Shown in pieces: positions 16,522-25,445 of a DNA stretch of 64,000 nt. Location: positions 558,001 to 622,000 of the forward strand of contig JAIQFD010000003.1 in NCBI GenBank assembly GCA_020073495.1, read 5' to 3'. The notes below the pieces were generated by a model, which did not search any database, was not told the origin of the DNA, and was given only the letters and a program-made list of their open reading frames with translations. Position numbers and translations under genes: made by a program. The stretch comes from Terriglobia bacterium (GTDB lineage Bacteria; Acidobacteriota; Terriglobia; Terriglobales; Acidobacteriaceae). How positions within the stretch are numbered: position 1 is the stretch's first letter; every line of letters begins with the position of its first letter.

Positions 16522-17370
16522 ATGATCACCGACTGCCACGTCCATATCCAGCCGTTCGAGTTGCTGCTGAGCCCGCCGGCCATGGAGCTGATGAAGCGCC
16601 AGCAGCTCGATTTCGATCGAGTCATGGAATTCACGCGCTCGCCCAAGGCGTTTCTGGAATACATGGACCAGCAGGGGATCGACCGCGCGGTGCTCATCAA
16701 TTCCGCCTCGCCCGAGGTCACCGGCTACCCGGCGGGGCTGAATGCGGTGGCAGCCAAGTACGCCAGCGCGGACCCCAAGCGCCTGATCTCCTGCGGCAGC
16801 CTTCATCCCAAGCACACCAAAAACGTGATGGCGGACGTGGAGGAGATCGTCCGTCTCGGCCTGCGGCTGATCAAGATCCACCCGCCGCACCAGCTCCTGT
16901 TTCCCAACGACTACCTGCGCGGCGTGAAGGAACTCGAGATCCTTTACCGCGCGGCCGAGGCCAACGGCATTCCTGTCATGTTCCACACCGGGACCTCGAT
17001 CTTCCCCGGCGCGCGCAATAAGTACGGCGACCCCATGGCCATCGACGACGTGGCTGTGGACTTTCCCAAGCTGAAGATCATCATGGCGCACGGCGGCCGG
17101 CCGCTGTGGATGGATACGGCATTTTTCCTGGTGCGCCGCCATCCCAATGTTTATCTCGACATCAGCAGCATCCCGCCATCACAGCTCTTGAAATATTTCC
17201 CGCGCCTGGAGGAGATCGCCGGTAAGACCTTGTTCGGCAGCGACTGGCCGGGCCCTGGCGTGCAGGACATCCGTGAGAACCTGGATGCGGTCCAGGCTCT
17301 CCCAATCTCCAGCTCCGCCAGGGAGCAGATCCTCGGCGGCACGGCGCTGAAGATTTGGCCACAGGCATGA
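16522..17370 (+). CDS. Amidohydrolase family 2 protein, copy 1
   Basis: A 282-residue TIM-barrel metal-dependent enzyme (amidohydrolase-related, ACMSD-like superfamily). Metal ligands are suggested by DCHVHIQ at the N-terminus, the His in MFHTGTS, the His in MAHGG and the Asp in FGSDWPGPG. The family contains decarboxylases (ACMSD, resorcylate decarboxylase) and hydrolases acting on ring or ring-cleavage products. It is about two-thirds identical to the next gene, so the pair is a tandem duplication. The ATG at 16522 begins the first strand; a TTG six codons earlier is less likely. It overlaps copy 2 by ATGA. Confidence 0.85.
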   Translation: MITDCHVHIQPFELLLSPPAMELMKRQQLDFDRVMEFTRSPKAFLEYMDQQGIDRAVLINSASPEVTGYPAGLNAVAAKYASADPKRLISCGSLHPKHTKNVMADVEEIVRLGLRLIKIHPPHQLLFPNDYLRGVKELEILYRAAEANGIPVMFHTGTSIFPGARNKYGDPMAIDDVAVDFPKLKIIMAHGGRPLWMDTAFFLVRRHPNVYLDISSIPPSQLLKYFPRLEEIAGKTLFGSDWPGPGVQDIRENLDAVQALPISSSAREQILGGTALKIWPQA

Positions 17371-18209
17371 TCACCGACTGCCACATCCACATCCAGCCGG
17401 TGGAGATGTTCAAGCCCGCCGCGCTGGAGGCGATGAAGAAGAAGCGGGAGAACTTCGCCCAGATCGAGGAATTCTGCCGCTCGCCCAAGTCATTCCTGAA
17501 ACACATGGACGCCTGTGGCCTCGACCGCGCCGTGCTCATCAACTATGTCGCGCCGGAGGTGATCGGCTTCACCAGCGGCGTGAACCAGTTCGTCGCTGAC
17601 TACGTGAAGGAGGACCCCAAGCGGCTGATCCCCTGCGGTTCGCTGCACCCAAGGCACACGCAGAACATCATGGCCGACGTCGAGCAACTGCTGAAGCTCG
17701 GCATCCGCATGATCAAGATCCATCCGCCGCACCAGTTGCTCTTTCCCAACGACTACCTTATCGGCGTGAAAGAGCTGGAGATCATCTACCGCGCTGCCGA
17801 GGCCAATGGCATCCCGGTCATGTTCCACACCGGGACGTCGATCTTCCCCGGCGCCCGCAACAAGTATGGCGACCCCATGTACGTGGACGACGTCGCCGTG
17901 GACTTCCCCAGGCTCAAGATCCTGCTGGCGCACGGCGGCCGCCCGCTATGGATGCACACCGCGTTCTTCCTGGTGCGGCGGCACGCCAACGTCTTCCTCG
18001 ACATCAGCGGCATTCCGCCCAAGACGCTGCTCAAGTATTTTCCGCGGCTGCACGAGATCGCGAGCAAGACTCTGTTCGGCACCGACTGGCCTGGTCCGGG
18101 CGTGCCCGACATCAAGCAGAACCTCGACGACTTCCGTGCCCTCCCTCTCGCGGACGCGGCAAAACAGCAGATCCTGACGGGCACCGCGCTGGCCATTTGG
18201 CCTGCCTGA
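17367..18209 (+). CDS. Amidohydrolase family 2 protein, copy 2
   Basis: A 280-residue paralogue of the preceding gene with the same metal-site motifs: DCHIHIQ, MFHTGTS, LAHGGRPLW and FGTDWPGPG. Long blocks are identical between the copies, for example LFPNDYL and RAAEANGIPVMFHTG. Differences concentrate near the N-terminal helices (residues about 15-45), which in this family shape the active-site entrance, so the copies may act on related but different substrates or form a heteromer. This is the last gene of the block and is followed by a terminator-like hairpin. Confidence 0.85.
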   Translation: MITDCHIHIQPVEMFKPAALEAMKKKRENFAQIEEFCRSPKSFLKHMDACGLDRAVLINYVAPEVIGFTSGVNQFVADYVKEDPKRLIPCGSLHPRHTQNIMADVEQLLKLGIRMIKIHPPHQLLFPNDYLIGVKELEIIYRAAEANGIPVMFHTGTSIFPGARNKYGDPMYVDDVAVDFPRLKILLAHGGRPLWMHTAFFLVRRHANVFLDISGIPPKTLLKYFPRLHEIASKTLFGTDWPGPGVPDIKQNLDDFRALPLADAAKQQILTGTALAIWPA

Positions 18210-18245
18210 CTTCTTCTCCGCTGACCGAGGCGGGTGAACCAACAA

Positions 18246-18272
18246 AGAAAAAGGGCGGGCCCGAGCCCGCCC
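18246..18272 (-). terminator. Terminator hairpin between converging genes
   Basis: The stem GGGCGGGC/GCCCGCCC (18253-18260 and 18265-18272) has loop CCGA. On the minus strand it is followed by TTTTTCTTTG, so it serves the S46 peptidase gene and may also stop the plus-strand block. Confidence 0.8.
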
Positions 18273-18290
18273 TGCAAGAACAAACCACTC

Positions 18291-20486
18291 TTACTGCTTC
18301 GGAACCGGGTGGGTGTTGTCCTCCTGGCTCACCTTGGCCGACTTGCCTTTCTTCTTCGCCGGAGCCGCCGGCTTTGTTGCCGCGGCCGGTGCACCGGTCA
18401 GCTCATTGGCCAGCGCGTCGGCGTGGTAGATGGTGCGCAGCGCCTCGATGATGCCCCGCGAATCCACATGCACCGCGCGGCCCACCTTGTCGTCGTACAG
18501 CGCATTCCACGGCAGCGACTGGATATTGCCGTCGAAGATGATCCCGACGACTTCGGCGTTCTTGTTGAACACCGGGCTGCCCGAATTGCCGCCGATGATG
18601 TCCGCCGTCTCCACGGCGTTCAGTGGCGTCGAGAGGTTGAGCTTGGATTTCGCCTTCATCCAGCTCTCCGCCAGCCGGAATGGCGGCTTGTTGTCATGCT
18701 TGGCGGCGTGCGCGAATGCGCCTCCCATGGTCGTGAAGTAAGGCACGTGCTCGCCCTTGGCGGCCACGTTGCCCTGTCCGTCCTCGACGTAGCCCTTCAC
18801 CGCGCCGTAGCTGAGGCGCAGGGTGAAAGTGGCGTCGGGCGGCAGGTTGTAGCCACTCTCGCTGAACCGCGCTCGCGCGATCAGGCCTCCGTTCTTGCGG
18901 AACACGGAGTCCACCTCGTCGTCATAGCGCTTGCGGACCGCCCGCGCTTCCGGCTCGATCGACCGCAGGAGTTGGATCATCGAGTCCTGGCTGGCGTTGA
19001 CCGGTGCCTCGCCGCCCTCGTAGAGCTGCTTGCGGAGAGCGACGTCGTCCAGCTTCGACCCTTCGACCGCGGCCTTTGCCACCTCGGCGGGAGTGCGGCC
19101 CTGCAAGACTTTCTGAACGACTGGATTGTCCGCGCCCAGGACGTCGCGCATGTTCTCCAGCGAAAAGGTCAGGCGCGCAGTCTCCAGGTCTTTGTACACC
19201 GGCGCGGTGGAGAACAGGTCCTGTTCGATGGATGGGAGATTGGAATCGCGATACTCGCGCAGCCGCTCTCCGTTCGGTTTCTGCTTTTCGACCACGACGC
19301 GGATCAGGGTGCGCGCAAATGCCGCTAGGTCGCCACGAAATCCGTTGCGCCGGTATTCCAGGTACATGTAGGGCAGAAAGATTTCGCGGTGCACCTGCAC
19401 TCCCTTGGCGATGGCGCCCCAGGCCCCGCCGAATTCCGCCGTTTTCTTGGCATCGGCTTCGATGGAGGCGCGCAGTAGCTTCTCCTCCGCCGCCTTCTTG
19501 CCCATCAATTCCTTGTCATTGACGCCCGCATTCTCGCCGCGAAAGGCCTTCAGCGTGTTCTCCACGCCGAAGATCTCTTCCTGGACCTCGCGGTACTTCT
19601 CCGGCGACTGCGCTCCGAACGCCTTCATCGCATCGGCGCGCAGCTTGTAGTTCTTGAGGTACCACGGATATTGGACGTCGCGCAGGAACGCGAGCCGCTC
19701 CATGGTGTAGAGGCGCTGGGTCGAGCCCGGATGTCCGGAGACGAAGATCAGGTCGCCCTCCTTCAACCCAGTCGTGGACCACTTAAAGTAATTGTCGAGC
19801 TTTGCCGGCTTATCGTTCTCGTAGATATGGAAAAAGCTGATATCGAGATCGTACCGCGGATATTCGAAATTGTCGGAGTCTCCACCGAAGAATGCGGTAT
19901 CGAACTCCGGCGCGAACACCAGGCGTACATCTGTGTACTTCTTGTACTGGTAGAGATGGAACTTGGCGCCCGAGTACAGCGTTATTACGTCGCAACGCAA
20001 GCCCGTCTTCTGGGTGCAGTCCTTCTCGATCTTCGCCATGGCCGAGCGCTGGGCCACGCCGGTCTCGGCGTCCGACATTCCGGGCTTCACCGTCGCGCTC
20101 ACCTGGTCGGTGACGTCCTCGATCTTCATCAGTACATTCAGTTCGAGGTTGGGACACTTGGGTTCCTGCGCCCTGGTTGCCGCGTAGAAACCGGTTTTCA
20201 TGTAATCCTTGCCGCCCGTGGAGAGTTCGTGGATGCAATCCGCTCCGACGTGGTGGTTGGTGAAGGTGAGGCCATCGGCCGAGACGAAAGACCCCGAACC
20301 CCCGCTGTTGAACCGCACCGACGACTTTTGCGCGTGGTCAAGCCACGCCTGCGTCGGCTCAAAACCATATTTCGCTTTCACCTTAGCGACGGGGAAGGCG
20401 TTGTACAGCCACATACCTTCGTCCGCCGCCGCTGTCCCTGCCCATAAGGCGAGAATGAGTACGTACAGGAACCCTCGTTTGATCAT
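18291..20486 (-). CDS. S46 family serine peptidase (dipeptidyl-peptidase 7/11-like)
   Basis: A 731-residue exported peptidase. Residues 1-21 are a signal peptide ending in TAAA before DEGMW, and this DEGMW start of the mature chain is typical of S46 enzymes. The chymotrypsin-fold triad is visible: His79 in FTNHHVGADC, an Asp near DNFEYPRYDLD, and Ser in GGNSGSPVFN. These periplasmic enzymes remove dipeptides from peptide N-termini. I chose the ATG at 20486, which has GGAG 6 bases upstream; an in-frame ATG at 20498 would add four residues. The C-terminus is an Ala/Lys-rich tail. The length fits the family. Confidence 0.9.
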   Translation of the reverse strand: MIKRGFLYVLILALWAGTAAADEGMWLYNAFPVAKVKAKYGFEPTQAWLDHAQKSSVRFNSGGSGSFVSADGLTFTNHHVGADCIHELSTGGKDYMKTGFYAATRAQEPKCPNLELNVLMKIEDVTDQVSATVKPGMSDAETGVAQRSAMAKIEKDCTQKTGLRCDVITLYSGAKFHLYQYKKYTDVRLVFAPEFDTAFFGGDSDNFEYPRYDLDISFFHIYENDKPAKLDNYFKWSTTGLKEGDLIFVSGHPGSTQRLYTMERLAFLRDVQYPWYLKNYKLRADAMKAFGAQSPEKYREVQEEIFGVENTLKAFRGENAGVNDKELMGKKAAEEKLLRASIEADAKKTAEFGGAWGAIAKGVQVHREIFLPYMYLEYRRNGFRGDLAAFARTLIRVVVEKQKPNGERLREYRDSNLPSIEQDLFSTAPVYKDLETARLTFSLENMRDVLGADNPVVQKVLQGRTPAEVAKAAVEGSKLDDVALRKQLYEGGEAPVNASQDSMIQLLRSIEPEARAVRKRYDDEVDSVFRKNGGLIARARFSESGYNLPPDATFTLRLSYGAVKGYVEDGQGNVAAKGEHVPYFTTMGGAFAHAAKHDNKPPFRLAESWMKAKSKLNLSTPLNAVETADIIGGNSGSPVFNKNAEVVGIIFDGNIQSLPWNALYDDKVGRAVHVDSRGIIEALRTIYHADALANELTGAPAAATKPAAPAKKKGKSAKVSQEDNTHPVPKQ

Positions 20487-20635
20487 TAGATTCTCCATTA
20501 AGGCGGCCTCAAAGATTTCCGCCGGGATTAGGCCAACCTTTGATGATACGTGACCGCTCCCGGCTCGCGCCACCCGCGACTCGCCTTAGGCGTCCCTCTT
20601 GAGGTATAAGAAAAGATTGGTGTGGGAAGGACGTG

Positions 20636-20655
20636 CGTCACCTTGCCGGGTGACG
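20636..20655 (+). promoter_or_regulatory. Hairpin in the leader of the citrate synthase gene
   Basis: CGTCACC (20636-20642) pairs with GGTGACG (20649-20655) across a 6-base loop, 41 bases before the start codon. A TATAAG box at 20605-20610 could be the -10. The frame open upstream of 20697 runs through this hairpin and is unlikely to be coding. Confidence 0.4.
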
Positions 20656-20696
20656 TTTCCGCGCTTTTATTCATCGAAGGGTACGAGAGGCTCCCT

Positions 20697-21836
20697 ATGT
20701 CCACGGTCACACCCCCGGCCAAGGGTCTGGAAGGCGTCGTCGCCGCTAATTCCGCCATTTGCTACATCGACGGCGAGAAGGGCGTGCTCGCATATCGCGG
20801 CATTGATATCCACGAGCTGGCCGAAAACTCGACCTTCGAGGAGACCTGCTACCTGCTCTGGTTCGGCAAGCTTCCCACCCGCCGTGAGCTGAGCGAGACC
20901 CGCGACGCCCTTGCCGGCGAGCGCAAGCTGGACCCCTCCATCGTCACCCTGCTGCGCCAGGCCCCACGTCACGCGCTGCCCATGGACGTGCTGCGCACTG
21001 CCGTTTCCGCACTTTCCTTCTACGATCCGGAGGAGAAGAACAACGACCGCGAGGCCAACCTCCACAAGGCCATCCGCCTGACCTCCCAGATCGCCATGCT
21101 GGTGGCGTATTACGACCGCATCCGGAAAGGGAAGCAGCTCGTCGAGCCCGACCGGTCGCTCGCGCACGCCGCCAATTTCCTCCTCATGCTCAGCGGCGAG
21201 CCGCCTTCGAACACCGCCGAGCGCGCCCTCGACATCGCCCTCATCCTGCACGCCGACCACGAGCTGAACGCCTCGACCTTTGCCGCGCGCGTCACCGCCG
21301 CCACTGAATCCGACATGCACTCCGCCATCACGTCCGGCATCGGCGCCCTCAAGGGGCCGCTGCACGGCGGCGCCAACGAATCCGTATTCAAGATGCTCCA
21401 GAGCATCGACCAGTCGGGCGCCGACCCGGTCGAGCACGTCAAGGGTATGCTGGCGCAGAAGAAAAAAGTGCCCGGCTTCGGTCACCGCGTCTATCGCACC
21501 GAGGATCCGCGCGCCACGCACCTCCGCCAGATGTCGCACGACCTCGGACACGCCGGCGGTCAGGCCAAGTGGTACGAGTATTCCCGCAAGATCGAGGAGT
21601 TCCTCAACAAGGACAAGAAGCTCAACGCGAACGTTGATTTTTATTCCGCTTCCACTTACCACACCCTGGGCATCGACACCGACCTCTTCACGCCCATCTT
21701 TGCGGTGTCGCGCATCTCCGGCTGGACGGCTCACGTTCTTGAGCAGCTCGCCGACAATCGCCTCATCCGCCCGCGCGCCGAGTACATCGGGCCCAGTTAC
21801 CCGACGCACTACACGCCCATCGACCGGCGGCCCTAA
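20697..21836 (+). CDS. gltA: Citrate synthase
   Basis: A 379-residue citrate synthase of the short bacterial (type I, dimeric) kind. Catalytic signatures are present: the His in GPLHGGANE, the GFGHRVYRTEDPR motif with its His and CoA-binding Arg, and LHADHELNASTF. A 2-methylcitrate synthase cannot be fully excluded from sequence, but no prp genes are nearby. I chose the ATG at 20697 because GAGAGG lies about 6 bases upstream and the protein then begins like other family members. It condenses acetyl-CoA with oxaloacetate; aconitase is encoded at 53013. Confidence 0.92.
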   Translation: MSTVTPPAKGLEGVVAANSAICYIDGEKGVLAYRGIDIHELAENSTFEETCYLLWFGKLPTRRELSETRDALAGERKLDPSIVTLLRQAPRHALPMDVLRTAVSALSFYDPEEKNNDREANLHKAIRLTSQIAMLVAYYDRIRKGKQLVEPDRSLAHAANFLLMLSGEPPSNTAERALDIALILHADHELNASTFAARVTAATESDMHSAITSGIGALKGPLHGGANESVFKMLQSIDQSGADPVEHVKGMLAQKKKVPGFGHRVYRTEDPRATHLRQMSHDLGHAGGQAKWYEYSRKIEEFLNKDKKLNANVDFYSASTYHTLGIDTDLFTPIFAVSRISGWTAHVLEQLADNRLIRPRAEYIGPSYPTHYTPIDRRP

Positions 21837-21856
21837 GGGGAAGGGAATACATCGGT

Positions 21857-21886
21857 AGAGACGCCCGTCACGGCGTCTCTTCATTC
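21857..21886. terminator. Terminator-like hairpin between converging gltA and VKOR genes
   Basis: AGAGACGCC/GGCGTCTCT (21857-21865 and 21872-21880) encloses a 6-base loop. Only a weak T-rich tail follows. Confidence 0.55.
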
Positions 21887-21891
21887 CTGGT

Positions 21892-22314
21892 TCAGGCTTC
21901 TCGTTGGGCCAGGCGTACGCTCGCGAAGGCCGTGATAAGCACGATCATCGCCAGCGAGCCCAGGCACAGGATGCACCACACGTGCAGCACACGGGCCTCG
22001 ATGTAGGTCAGGTAGAGGGAGAATCCCAGGCCGGCCAGGGACGCGGTGAAGAGCAGGATGGAAGCCGCCCGCCGCCGCACCAGCGCCAGGACGGCGGTCG
22101 CGACGTACCCCACCAGTCCAATGAGCGCTACCGGCACGCCCAGGAACCTCGAATAGATGCTGCGGTTCACGATGTCACAATCGAAGTTCTCGTCGAAACT
22201 GCAATACGAGGTCGGGTCGGTGCGGTAGTGGTTCACGATCGAGATCGCCGACAGCGCGATCCCCACCAGCGCGAACACGACGATGGCGATCGACAGCTTT
22301 GACGGTCGCGTCAT
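21892..22314 (-). CDS. VKOR family disulfide-forming membrane protein
   Basis: A 140-residue membrane protein with about four helices. Cys38 and Cys46 lie in the periplasmic loop (SYCSFDENFDC), and the active CxxC is Cys114-Cys117 in HVWCILCLG. Bacterial VKOR replaces DsbB: it re-oxidises a thioredoxin-like thiol oxidase and passes electrons to quinone. The partner is the gene immediately upstream, whose stop overlaps this start (ATGA, 22311-22314). I reject the longer frame because it only reads through that partner in another frame. Confidence 0.9.
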   Translation of the reverse strand: MTRPSKLSIAIVVFALVGIALSAISIVNHYRTDPTSYCSFDENFDCDIVNRSIYSRFLGVPVALIGLVGYVATAVLALVRRRAASILLFTASLAGLGFSLYLTYIEARVLHVWCILCLGSLAMIVLITAFASVRLAQREA

Positions 22315-22856
22315 GGCAACTTGCAGTGCGTCTTCATCGCCAGTTGATCGATCCCCATCACGCCCTCGATGTGTTCGCCGTCGGGGAAGACCCACGTCGG
22401 CGTGTGCTTGATTCCCTGCGCCTTGCACTCGGGAATCAGCGTTTTCGGCGCGTCCGGGGCCACGCACTCGACGTACTTCACGTACTGGAACGAATCTCCG
22501 AACTTCTCTTTCTGTTCGCGGCAGTGATCGCACCAGAACACGCCGTACATCGCCGCCCCTTGCTCGCTGAGGCACTTGGCGAACTTGTCCATCGGCGATC
22601 CCGTCTCCGGCTGGGCGGCGTGAGGTTTACGCTTGGCGGGCTCGCGCGCCGGTGCCTTGGCCGGCTGCGGGTCCGCCGGGGCGGGGGCGGAGGTGACCGC
22701 TGCCGGCGCGGCATCTGGCTTGGCGGCCTGGACCTGGGTTGGAGGCTGCTCCTTCTCTTTCTGCCTTTGATCGCGCGAACAGCCCGCGACCAGGTACGGG
22801 AGCACAGCCGCAGAGACCAGTAGAAGCAGGGAAGGGGCCAGCGTCCTTGTTCGCAT
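22311..22856 (-). CDS. Thioredoxin-fold lipoprotein, putative partner of VKOR
   Basis: A 181-residue lipoprotein. The signal ends with the lipobox LVAGC (Cys26), followed by a long Ala/Pro/Lys-rich linker (about 30-85) and then a compact thioredoxin-like domain with FWCDHC (Cys109 and Cys112). The HTPTW segment supplies the cis-Pro loop. This small domain resembles the thioredoxin modules found fused to plant and cyanobacterial VKOR. The likely role is disulfide formation in exported proteins together with the VKOR encoded directly after it. Confidence 0.88.
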   Translation of the reverse strand: MRTRTLAPSLLLLVSAAVLPYLVAGCSRDQRQKEKEQPPTQVQAAKPDAAPAAVTSAPAPADPQPAKAPAREPAKRKPHAAQPETGSPMDKFAKCLSEQGAAMYGVFWCDHCREQKEKFGDSFQYVKYVECVAPDAPKTLIPECKAQGIKHTPTWVFPDGEHIEGVMGIDQLAMKTHCKLP

Positions 22857-22907
22857 CGTGCTCCTATTACACCACGGAAGGCGCCATTCGAGAGATGCAC
22901 GATAGGG

Positions 22908-22923
22908 TGTGACCGTTGTCACC
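22908..22923. promoter_or_regulatory. CRP/FNR-like palindrome between divergent genes
   Basis: TGTGACCGTTGTCACC fits the TGTGA-N6-TCACA pattern with one mismatch. It lies between the thioredoxin-lipoprotein gene (minus) and the cysteine desulfurase gene (plus). Its centre is about 62 bases upstream of the start predicted from TAGAAT (22966-22971), a spacing usual for class I activation. Confidence 0.55.
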
Positions 22924-22979
22924 GACCGGCGGTCGGCCGGATGCACCCGCTGCGCTGCATCGGCGTAGAATGAAGGCAC

Positions 22980-24149
22980 ATGCGCCGCGTCTATCTCGAC
23001 AATAACGCCACCACCCCGCTCCTGCCCCAGGTGCTGGAGGCGATGCGCCCTTATTACATCGAGCAGTTCGGCAACGCCTCTTCCATCCACCACCACGGCC
23101 AGCAGACGCGGGCGGCGGTGGAGCGCGCTCGCGAGTCCGTCGCCCTGATGCTGCACGCGCGTCCCGCCGAGATCGTTTTCACCAGCGGCGGCACCGAGTC
23201 CGACAACCTGGCCATCTTCGGCGTGGTTGGCCCCGGCGACCACATCATCAGCTCCACCATCGAGCACCACGCGGTCATGAACGCCTGTCACGCGCTGCGC
23301 GACCGCGGCTGCGGGCTGACCGAGGTTCCGGTCGATTCGCGCGGCCAGGTCGATCCCGGCGACGTCCGCCGCGCCCTGCGTCCCAACACCAAGCTCATCA
23401 CCATCATGATGGCCAACAACGAGACCGGCGTGCTCCAGCCGGTGGAGGAGATCGGCCGCATCGCCGCCGAAGCCGACGTCTATTTCCACACCGACGCCGT
23501 GCAGGCCGCCGGCAAGGTCCCCATCGACGTCAAGAAGATCGGCTGCGACCTGCTTTCCATCTCCGGGCACAAGATGCACGCCCCGCAGGGCATCGGCGCT
23601 CTCTACGTGCGCCGCGGCACGCTGCTCCAGCCGCTGTTTTACGGCGGACGCCACGAGCGCTCGCGCCGCGCCGGCACGGAGAACGTCCCCGGCATCGTTG
23701 CTCTGGGAAAGGCCGCCGAGATCGCATGCGAATCGCTCGCCCGCGGCGATGCGGCTCGCTTTGCTGCCCTGCGCGACCGCCTGGAGGGCACCATCAAGGC
23801 GACCGTCGAGTCTGTCGGCGTGAATGGCGCCGGAGCGCCTCGCGTGCCCACCACGACCAATATCTTTTTCGATTTCGTCGAGGGCGAGGCCCTGGTCATT
23901 GCGCTCGACCTCAAGGGACTGGCGGTTTCGACCGGCGCGGCTTGCTCTTCCGGCGCCATCGAGCCCTCCCACGTGCTGACTGCCATGGGTCTGCCGCCCG
24001 AGCGCGCCCGCGCCAGCCTCCGCTTCAGCCTGGGCAAGCAGAACACCGCCGATGACATCGACTCCGCCCTCTCCATCCTTCCCGAGACCGTCGCCCGCCT
24101 GCGCGAGCTCTCGCCGCTGTACAAGAAGCCACTAACTGCTAGCCGCTAG
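22980..24149 (+). CDS. Cysteine desulfurase (IscS/NifS type)
   Basis: A 389-residue PLP enzyme that takes sulfur from cysteine as a protein persulfide. It starts with the family signature MRRVYLDNNATTPLLP. The PLP Lys is in SGHKMHAPQGIG, the cofactor His in the TDAVQAAGK/HTDAVQ region, and the catalytic Cys in STGAACSSGAIEPSHVL. The loop length before that Cys is that of IscS/NifS-type (group I) enzymes. MnmA follows 116 bases downstream, so tRNA thiolation is one likely use; Fe-S assembly is another. TAGAAT lies 8 bases before the ATG, and GAAGG could be a weak, close ribosome site. Confidence 0.93.
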   Translation: MRRVYLDNNATTPLLPQVLEAMRPYYIEQFGNASSIHHHGQQTRAAVERARESVALMLHARPAEIVFTSGGTESDNLAIFGVVGPGDHIISSTIEHHAVMNACHALRDRGCGLTEVPVDSRGQVDPGDVRRALRPNTKLITIMMANNETGVLQPVEEIGRIAAEADVYFHTDAVQAAGKVPIDVKKIGCDLLSISGHKMHAPQGIGALYVRRGTLLQPLFYGGRHERSRRAGTENVPGIVALGKAAEIACESLARGDAARFAALRDRLEGTIKATVESVGVNGAGAPRVPTTTNIFFDFVEGEALVIALDLKGLAVSTGAACSSGAIEPSHVLTAMGLPPERARASLRFSLGKQNTADDIDSALSILPETVARLRELSPLYKKPLTASR

Positions 24150-24177
24150 GCGCGCCGTCTCGAAGTCCGGGGCCGGG

Positions 24178-24229
24178 TATAATTGGTAAGAAGGGATGTG
24201 CGCCGACGCCGCTCTTTCAGCGGCTATTT
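24178..24229 (+). promoter_or_regulatory. -10 box and hairpin upstream of mnmA
   Basis: TATAAT at 24178-24183 is a perfect -10 element without a convincing -35. Downstream, GCCGCT-CTTTC-AGCGGC (24208-24224) followed by TATTTTCATCTTTT could be a weak terminator or attenuator in the mnmA leader. Confidence 0.45.
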
Positions 24230-24265
24230 TCATCTTTTGGGCTGGAAGCTAGGAGCTAGCAGCTA

Positions 24266-25378
24266 GTGGCTGCCGTCAAGACCATCGCCGTCGCCATGTC
24301 GGGCGGTGTGGATTCCTCCACCGTCGCGGCCATGCTGCGCGCCGAGGGAAACAACGTCATCGGCCTGACCATGCAGCTCTGGAACCAGCGCCGCCTCGCC
24401 GGGCACGACGGGATGCCCGAAGCGGTCACCGGCCGCTGCTGCTCCATCGACGACGTCTACGACGCACGCCGCGTCGCCGAACACCTTCATATCCCCTACT
24501 ACGTGGTGAATTTCGAGCGCCGCTTCGAGGACGACGTGGTGCGCCCCTTCGTCCAGGAATACCTCTCCGGCCGCACTCCCATCCCATGCAGCCTCTGCAA
24601 TAACCATCTCAAGTTCGACCAGTTCCTGGTTACCGCCCGGCAGATCGGCGCCGACCTGCTGGCCACCGGCCACTACGCCCGCGTCGAGTATTCGGCCGAG
24701 CTCGGCCGCTGGCTGCTCTACCGCGCCGTGGACCGCGCCAAGGATCAGAGCTACTTCCTGTTCGGCCTCACCCAGGAGCAGCTCGCGCACACCCTCTTTC
24801 CGCTGGGCAGCCTGACCAAGCCCGACGTCCGCCGTATCGCCTCCGAGCATGGCCTCGCAATTGCCGAGAAGCCCGACTCCCAGGAGATCTGCTTCGTCCC
24901 CGGCGGCGACTACAAGCGCTTCCTCGACGCCTACCTGGCCGAGCAGGGCGAGGCGCAGCCCGACACCGCGGGCGAGCTGGTCACGACCAGCGGGGAAGTA
25001 ATTGGCGAGCACCACGGCATCCACAACTTCACCGTCGGCCAGCGCAAGGGCCTGGGTGTCGCGACGGGCTCGCCGCTCTACGTCATCCAGATCGACGGCG
25101 CAAATCGCCGCGTAATGGTCGGCAACGACGACGAGCTGTGGTCCCGCACTCTGCGCGCACGCGACCTGAACTGGATCGCCGTTCCCGATCTGCGCGAGCC
25201 CTTGCGCGTCACTGCCAAGATCCGCCACCGCCACGAGCCCGCTCCGGCTACCGTGGAGCGTCACGGCGCCGGCGAGGTCCTGGTCACCTTCGATGAGCCG
25301 CAGCGCGCCATCACCCCCGGCCAGGCCGTTGTCTTCTACCAGGACGACCTCGTGGTGGGCGGCGGCTGGATCTGCTGA
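24266..25378 (+). CDS. mnmA: tRNA-specific 2-thiouridylase
   Basis: A 370-residue enzyme that makes 2-thiouridine at the wobble position of Lys, Glu and Gln tRNAs. The ATP-binding PP-loop is SGGVDSS. The two catalytic Cys are in [13 protein letters not shown] and [13 protein letters not shown], and GHYARVE and DQSYFLF are typical. The GTG at 24266 lies inside a TAGCTAG-type repeat, and the protein begins [14 protein letters not shown], as expected for the family. It follows the cysteine desulfurase that can supply its sulfur. Confidence 0.95.
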   Translation: MAAVKTIAVAMSGGVDSSTVAAMLRAEGNNVIGLTMQLWNQRRLAGHDGMPEAVTGRCCSIDDVYDARRVAEHLHIPYYVVNFERRFEDDVVRPFVQEYLSGRTPIPCSLCNNHLKFDQFLVTARQIGADLLATGHYARVEYSAELGRWLLYRAVDRAKDQSYFLFGLTQEQLAHTLFPLGSLTKPDVRRIASEHGLAIAEKPDSQEICFVPGGDYKRFLDAYLAEQGEAQPDTAGELVTTSGEVIGEHHGIHNFTVGQRKGLGVATGSPLYVIQIDGANRRVMVGNDDELWSRTLRARDLNWIAVPDLREPLRVTAKIRHRHEPAPATVERHGAGEVLVTFDEPQRAITPGQAVVFYQDDLVVGGGWIC

Positions 25379-25393
25379 GTCACGCCAAGCAAA

Positions 25394-25421
25394 ACGGCAG
25401 CGCTTTCACGCTGCCGTCTCC
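25394..25421. terminator. Bidirectional terminator between mnmA and the next minus-strand gene
   Basis: ACGGCAGCG (25394-25402) pairs with CGCTGCCGT (25409-25417). On the minus strand TTTTGCTT follows. Confidence 0.75.
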
Positions 25422-25445
25422 GCATTCTGATTTCTGCACTCTGGC

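Noticed and set aside
22857-23972. Upstream extension of the thioredoxin-lipoprotein frame across the cysteine desulfurase gene
   Set aside because: The lipoprotein signal sequence starts at 22856; the extension is antisense to a clear NifS-type gene.
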